Source: Heterocephalus glaber (Eukaryota; Chordata; Mammalia; Rodentia; Bathyergidae). Taken from it: 64,000 nt of DNA. This document shows positions 57,996-64,000 of the stretch, one piece after another (the first letter of the stretch is position 1; each line of letters starts with the position of its first letter). Made by a program: the position numbers and the translations under genes. The notes under the pieces were generated by a model that saw only the letters and a list, made by a program, of their open reading frames with translations, searched no databases and was not told the DNA's origin. Location of the stretch: positions 10,010,506 to 10,074,505 of the forward strand of contig NW_004624795.1 of assembly GCF_000247695.1 (NCBI RefSeq), written 5' to 3'.

Positions 57996-58874
57996 GCCAA
58001 ATAGTGGAGAAACAAATAGAATAAGATTTTCTAAGCACTACTTTCCCTGCATATATTTAATTTATAAGTCACATAAATGTATGTCAACAGAGCCATCCAC
58101 TCACCAAAATTTCTTTCAAGATTAACAAAAATCAATTTTCCTGGATAATAGGATGAATCTTTGAATTGAATAAGATACGTCAAGATAATATTGACAAACC
58201 CTACACTGGACTGTGAAAAAAACCAGAATGCACCTGGATACTGAAATTTAAAACACCAAACTGGCAAAGAAAAAAATATCTAGAAAGAACTTGAAAGGTC
58301 TAAATTCTAGTCCTTTTGGTATAACCTTGGACAAATTCATTTTAGCATAATTTCCATAATAGCTGGAAGAAATGTAGCTGAACTGGATCCTTCCTAAAAT
58401 TCCTTCCATTGTTAACAATGGCCTGATTCCCAGGGAGGACATTCAGCTGGAATGTGCTTCTTATATTTCCTTGATGTATTATTGTCAAATCTAAATTTGA
58501 ATGACTCTATTCACATAGAGCCTTCACACTAACACTTTCTCTATAGTAATTCAGCCTCTAGAGTGCCTGACAAGTCACCATGAATCTTAAATGACAATAA
58601 ACTTAGTCAAGGGAGCAAACAAATTAGTTCTGTAATTTGTTATAAGAGCAGCACAAGAGAGCTAAGGGCTGCAACTTGCATAGAAGAGAAGGCAGACTGT
58701 TAGGTGTGATAGTTGATCTTAAGTGGTCATTTAATTTTACATGAAAAGTGTCTTAAAATAAGACAGTGGAAAACTGAAAATCAACACCATCATTGAATGC
58801 TTTAGAAAGTTAAAATTTCCCAATGAGAGATTTCCTTGGTGTTTCTGATACAAAGACAGACTATTGTAAGCGTT
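57996..58874. other. No gene seen; unique DNA
   Basis: Minus frames of 64-78 codons (58031-58442) are not recognisable. No repeat placed. Confidence 0.4.
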
Positions 58875-59080
58875 TATACTCTATAAAAAGCTTTCCCATT
58901 CATGGTTTTGTTTGCTCCTCACTGCAACTCTGTCAAGTAAAAAAAAAAAAATGAGAAGTGGTATTTTCCCCATTTAAGGGACAAAGGAGGAGAGAGGTGC
59001 ATTAAGGGTTGTGCCCAAAGTCACACACTTTGAAAACCTGCTACGTTTTCCACCAGAGCACAAGTATAAAGGTCACAATA
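58875..59080 (+). mobile_element. MIR-like relic
   Basis: AAAAAGCTTTCCCATTCATGG, GCTCCTCACTGCAACTCTG, GTATTTTCCCCATTTAAGGG, GAGAGGTGCATTAAGGG and GTGCCCAAAGTCACACAC match the MIR3/MIRb order well; an A-run has expanded inside. Confidence 0.75.
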
Positions 59081-59399
59081 GCAGAAAACACTCAACTTCT
59101 CTTCATATGACTGTTTCAGATGACCAAATTTTAATAATTCAGTTAGTGCTATCATTGTCACCAAGAGACCACAAGATGAACCAACTTGATTCAAGATCAT
59201 GCATATTAGTGAAGACAGTGTTCAAGTCTTTCTGAATCTCTTGCAAGCATCTGGGACAATGTAATGTAGCATTTTGGTTAAAGTTAAAATTATTATAGAG
59301 GAAAAAATGTTACTCAGATATATGTGAAATAACCACATACAGATAGATGCTCAAATGATTTCCCCGCCTTGGGCAGTTTTTCTTTACAAATTTCTCCAA
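59081..59399. other. No gene seen
   Basis: Unique DNA; no frame of note. Confidence 0.4.
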
Positions 59400-59690
59400 T
59401 ATCAGATGAATTTAAGTATCTAATTAATATGTAATTTGCTCTACATTCTACATTTTCCTGAGGAAAATTATCAGAAACAAGAACTCAGCACACTTCTAGA
59501 AGTAGTTCTGACCTCCAAGTCTGATTCAGATGTCTCTTCTCCCTGTTTCCTTTACAAATTACATTTCATAAATTTCTGTCTACCTCAATGGGCTATAGGA
59601 ACTTTGAGTTCATCACAGTCCATGTCTAATCTATCTTTATATCCTGGTTTCCTGTCACTGAGAGGTGCTCAGTAAAGGAAAATGAAGATG
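59400..59690 (+). mobile_element. LINE-2 3' relic
   Basis: CTGATTCAGATGTCTCTTCTC, GACTACCTCA-like CTACCTCAATGGGCTATAGG, CTAATCTATCTTTATATCCTGG and AGAGGTGCTCAGTAAAGGAA follow the L2 end plan (gtctttgtatccccagc / gtgctcaataaa). Confidence 0.65.
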
Positions 59691-60859
59691 TGGATTCAAA
59701 TAGGAGTTGGGGAAAATAATCCCGATAGCATAGTGTGAAACACACATTTGTCACAATTCACTGCACTGCTATTTGAGCTGTCTGGCCAACGTTATAGAGA
59801 GTTCAATGGACTCTATACTTCAATTATGTTTAAATTAAATGCAAACTGCCTTCTCAGAAGACTGAAACACCAAAATCAGGGGCTAGATGAGGTCTCAGGA
59901 AGCATCTGCTCCATCTATACCTGCAAGATCTCTGAATAATCCAGGAGATTTTGTTTCATTTAAAGCTTCAGTTAAAATAAAAAAACAGGAAAAGAAAGAA
60001 GAGGGCTAAAATCTGTCTCTGTGGAACTTCTAATTTCCACCCAGAAGAATCCTGCTCCCTTCCCCTGATCCTTCAGAAAGAGCAGACTCTGAGTCTCTGA
60101 AAACTGCCACTTACATAAACCTGTCCCTGTTCATACTGCATTTTCTTCTCCATCCTTCCACTGATGTAATCTCCTTTCTAACACACACTTTCGACTAAAG
60201 AATGGAATGTCCATTTCACAACACTCGAAATCGCTGTCTCATTTTTCAGTGCTAACATGATACTGAGCCCTGCAGCTTCTCAGACACTCATTCTTTTAAA
60301 GGCATTGGTGTAAACCAAGTTCATTGGCTGAGGGTTTAATAAACTCTCCCTGTGCTGGCATCTTTCCACTTGTCAATTTAAAAGTCCTTTCCTGAGCACC
60401 ATAGATCACCATGTAGAGAGAAGTGCACACACAGAGGCGGCAGGGAAAATGCCAGAATATAAAGGCTGCAAATAAATGCCTCAAAATCTGCCACTGATGA
60501 AGATAAGTAATAGCTCAATGGTAAATAAAATCACTGCAAGAATGCAAATTCAAAGACCAGTGTTAGAAAAAGGTTATTATGGTCTGGCACCTTCAAGAGT
60601 AATCAACACAACATACATTAACAAATACTCAAGATGTCCACTTAAAAAGTTTTAGACTTCCTACTCAGCATTTAACCCCTCTGACCAAAAGATAAATATA
60701 TAAGTGGCTCTATCAGTGCTCTTGTTCCTTATTTACTTATTTCATTTTACTCTCAGATGAAACAAAGACCAGGCTTAAGTCCAGTTCTCTAAGAATGGTA
60801 CATTTTCTTCTTTCTCTTTTAAACCTGATAACATTCTCTATTTACATAACATACTTTGC
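59691..60859. other. No gene seen; unique DNA
   Basis: Frames up to 63 codons, no recognisable domain. No repeat placed. Confidence 0.4.
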
Positions 60860-61045
60860 AACCTGCCCACATACTGCCTTGCATTGCCTTTTAATTGTAT
60901 GCATTTAAATGTCTTGTCTCATCCAATGAGATTATAAACTACTTGAGGGTAAGAATAATACCTTATATTTATCTTGTGTGATCCAGAACAGCTGCTGGCA
61001 TAGTGAAAAGCACAACACAGGTGCTTGATACAGATTCTTTGATAT
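60860..61045 (+). mobile_element. LINE-2 3' relic
   Basis: GTCTTGTCTCATCCAATGAG, ATTATAAACTACTTGAGGG, TAAGAATAATACCTTATATT, CCAGAACAGCTGCTGGC and GGTGCTTGATACAGATTC match the L2 terminal block in order. Confidence 0.8.
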
Positions 61046-61884
61046 GAATGAACCAAGAAACTTGGAGACTGAGAAAGTTTGATTCTGTCGTCCCTTTTGA
61101 ACCTAAAGGAAATCCTATCTCAGAGCTTTCTCAACTCATACATTATTGATTTGTACAGGTGCCACCTTTTTCTAAGAAGATATGGGGCACTAACAGCCAA
61201 CCACAGTGCAGTCTTCTAATCAGCAACAATTGCAGTCTTATCCTAATCAGAAACCATTGTGCACTTAAGATGGGTCCCCTAAATGACAATCATCCCACCA
61301 TTGTTAACTGGTGAATGCATCATAATATCATCAAAGCCGAAAATGCCCCCCAAAGTGTCCTCTTAAGTATTGGAACTGAAAAATTAGGTACCAGCAGGTA
61401 ATTTGGCCTTCTCTCTCTTTGGAAAACTTAGAGGAGACTTAAAGTTGAATAAATCACCATAAGCAATTGTAAGAACCAATCACACAGGGCAACTTGATAT
61501 AGTTCTATCTTCACACATGTGGAGAAGATCACTTCACAGTCATGACTTTCATATCTTTCTCTGGGCTCTGTGATTCTGTTACTGTGAATAATATTCCCCT
61601 TCCCCCACCCAGAATAGCATAGCTGAATTGATTTAAGCATAGGTTTTTCCAGAGATAAGATATATTGGCATAAGATTAATTGCTGTTTTTAATTTTACTA
61701 GAAGATGTTGGGAGGTAAAATCAATCCTGAAAAGACCAGATGTAAGCAAATGGAGAAAACAGAGTATGATACGAGATATTTTAGAAAAATACAGCAAGAC
61801 CAACAAGAGATAGATAGGTTTTGACTGATGTGATTTGATTAATGTTTTAAAAAGAATCATTTTCTCTCCGTGGAGAGCTACATT
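61046..61884. other. No gene seen; unique DNA
   Basis: Frames of 70-75 codons on minus at 61428-61860, not recognisable. No repeat placed. Confidence 0.4.
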
Positions 61885-62700
61885 AATTTACTTATTCAAT
61901 CTATAGGTGTTAAGCACTTACTCTATGCAAATGATCACCTAAGGAGTGCAAGGATACAAAGATAAAGATTTATTCAAATCCCTAAGCAACATAATGTAGC
62001 AGACAGTATCATATACACAAAAACTTTAAAGCACAATCAGGCAGTATGTGAAAGAAAATATCACTGTGTTTTATATAATAAAATGGTGTTTTACATTTGA
62101 CATTCCATAGAGATTGTGATTCACTAGACTTGCCAATACCTAAGAATGTATATATGTTTATGCAGCTCAGATAATTTTTATAATTACTCAAAGTTGGGAG
62201 AGCTCCAATTAGAGAAATTTTAAATTAGTTGGAGGGTAAGACAATTTACACAGGGAATAATGTAATGACCATTTTGGAATTAGGAAAAGTCATAGTGGTT
62301 GATCTAGTTTTGAGGAATACAGGGAATTTTACAGTTAGAGAAATGTAAGGGTAAGGAACATCCCAGGCTAAGGGAACAACCTAAGCAAACACAAAGGCAG
62401 CTCTCTAAAAGTGTATAAGGGGAGTAAAGGACACGTGTCAAGAAAGGAAGATCGGAGCCAGAATATTGAGGGTCATGATTAACAAGATAATACTTGCGTT
62501 TAGTCTTTAATAACCAAGGACTAGCAAACATCTGATAATTATTCATCAGAAGGATGTAACTATTATGTTATGAAGAATTACTAAAAAAATAGGAATTTTG
62601 TACAATCCACAAGATGAATTATATTTGTGAAAAAATAAAGCTTAGCAATACTGATATAGGCTATTGCAATACGTGAGGTTGAAATGGCATACAGAACTAG
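61885..62700 (+). mobile_element. LINE-2 relic
   Basis: TAAGCACTTACTCTATGCAAA and AAGGATACAAAGATAAAG at the start, then GGAACATCCCAGGCTAAGG, GAACAACCTAAGCAAACACA, AAGGCAGCTCTCTAAAAGTG, AGCCAGAATATTGAGG and CAGAAGGATGTAAC. These are L2 3' phrases in the right order across about 800 bases. Confidence 0.75.
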
Positions 62701-63184
62701 GATAGTGCAGTGGAACAGGGAGGCTTTAACATAGGAGACTAGGGAATAAAAATGCTTACAGAAGTTGGCTCCTCACTGTATATATTGGAAAAGGAGGTAG
62801 TCAGAGGCCTAGGTGTTAATAAGGTTAAGTATTAATCAAAACCAAAAGAAAGTGCTCAGAAGTTGAGCTACTCATGATTATTTAGGGGTAGGGATGGTAA
62901 GATGATTTTTATGTTAGACTCTTTGAGTATAAAGTATTTGAAAAATATCTGAGTGGAAACATTTGGTATCGAGATAAGGGGACAGCAGAAAGGTAACAAG
63001 TGAATGCAACCGGCAGTGGTGGGACAATTAAAAGTTGCATGGAAAAAAAAAAGGTTGCATGGGCCATGCAAACTGGAACACAGTGACCCTCCTGCTCAGC
63101 TCCAGCCAGCTACTTGTGGTCAAACCAAGCATCAATAATTTTTAATGTAAAAATCTCATGATTTTTAAAAACAGACAACTCAGT
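62701..63184. other. No gene seen
   Basis: GTTGCATGG is repeated around an A-run at 63033-63061, a small duplication just upstream of the terminal L1. 63062-63184 may belong to its 5' UTR. Confidence 0.35.
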
Positions 63185-64000
63185 GCACAAGAGGAAACTT
63201 CTGGGCTGCTGTATGCCCCCACGAGCACAGAGGAGGTGAGCCACATGGGTGCCAGCAGCATCCCCCCACCACCACCATTAAAATGAAAAGACATATAAAC
63301 AAGTTTCAAAACAGACTTCCAGATCACCTAAAAGAACCCCAGAGGGAAACAAGATGAAACATTATGATACTCAACTATCTGGACTCCCTGAACTAGCAAC
63401 AAAAGAGGATCTGGAAAAAATGAAATGAGAAGTAATTTCTCAGACGACAGCAGAGATTGTGCCCATAGTGCAAGACATGATTAATAAATCTAGAGCAGAC
63501 ACAGATAAAAAAAGTAGAGGAGCTGAGGAACATGATGGAATCCCAACATAGGAAACAAATGGAATCCGTAAAAGAGATGCAAACAGATTTCCAGGAGATT
63601 AAAAACTCCATTGAAAGTCTACACAGCAGAATGAGCCAATGTGAGGACAAAATTTCAGATATAGAAGACAAGATTGCAATTAGTGACCAGGAAAAGAAAA
63701 ATTGCTTTAAAATTGTAAGAGACCATGAGAAATCAATCCAACAGCTGCTAGATGATGCAAAGAAGAATAACAAAAGACTGATTGGAGTCAATAAAGAAAC
63801 AGGAGAGAGTACAGATGACGTAAAAAAACTGTTCACAGAAGTGATGACAGAAAACTCCCAAAGCAAAAGAAAAGAACTTGACATACATATAAGTGAGGCT
63901 TATAGGACTCCAGCTAGCCTTGATCAAAAAAAAAATCTACACATAGGCATATAATAGTTAAGACTGCAGAAACCCCACAGAAGAATAAAATTCTACAAGC
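63185..64000 (+). mobile_element. LINE-1 5' portion with ORF1, truncated by window end
   Basis: L1 ORF1 encodes an RNA-binding coiled-coil protein that coats L1 RNA. Here ORF1 runs from about ATG 63283 or 63354. An upstream frame (63354-63512) has one stop near 63408. A 7-A run at 63507-63513 coincides with a shift into the frame used at 63532-63954 (140 codons). That frame has a coiled coil rich in Glu, Lys and Ser (QMESVKEMQTDFQEIKNSIE, then CEDKISDIEDKI), then RLIGV and EAYRTP near its end, as in the L1 ORF1 RRM region. The frame breaks again near 63950. The copy is inactive as it stands. The 163-codon minus frame (63393-63884) is its antisense shadow. Confidence 0.9.

Noticed and set aside
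63393..63884. A 163-codon minus-strand open frame, the longest in the window
   Set aside because: It is the exact antisense of the L1 ORF1 coiled coil; the Ser/Phe/Leu-rich translation is the shadow of Glu/Lys codons on the other strand.

Overview
The window is nuclear DNA from a placental mammal, most likely a rodent outside the mouse/rat lineage. It is AT-rich and full of ancient mammalian repeats: MIR, L2, L1M, MLT1-type MaLR LTRs, MER20, MER5A and a MER2/Tigger relic. These are overlaid by younger rodent-type SINEs: tRNA-derived ID-like units and B1-dID composites in which a 7SL-derived B1 monomer is joined to an ID unit. The diagnostic human, mouse and rat young families (Alu, B2, B4) were not seen. 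The species cannot be fixed from the sequence alone.

I found no convincing intact host gene, exon, rRNA or functional tRNA. Open frames are short (the longest about 160 codons), and the longest ones lie in L1 or LTR material. The window is best read as intergenic DNA or the interior of a large intron.

Layout. 0-13 kb holds L1 3' ends, an MLT1 LTR, decayed L1M and two tRNA SINEs. It also holds a unique block near 10.05 kb with a perfect RFX X-box palindrome. 13.8-15.3 kb is a broken endogenous retrovirus pol relic (reverse transcriptase to RNase H). 19.6 kb holds an hAT-like MITE with an imperfect 8-bp target duplication. 21.85-22.5 kb is a protein-like relic with frameshifts that I could not identify. 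24.0-26.3 kb is an almost complete MaLR-type element on the minus strand (LTR, about 1.6 kb interior, LTR), followed by L2. 28.2-31.4 kb is a long old L1 carrying three nested insertions: a SINE, an L1 3' end and a 492-bp solo LTR with a perfect 6-bp target duplication. 36.1-37.5 kb holds a probable LTR hit by two SINEs and an antisense MLT1 LTR. 38-48 kb is dominated by old L1, L2, MIR, MER20, MER5A and MER2 relics. An AT-rich segment packed with homeodomain-type TAATTA cores lies at 40.1-40.4 kb. 52.7-53.5 kb is an antisense L1 3' end. 54.1-54.6 kb is a MIR with a local duplication and a head-to-tail SINE pair inside one 16-bp target duplication. The window ends inside the ORF1 of a plus-strand L1.

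Nothing here acts as a pathway. The content of interest is the insertion history and a few repeat-free segments that look like candidate regulatory DNA. All family names rest on remembered consensus features, not on a database search.
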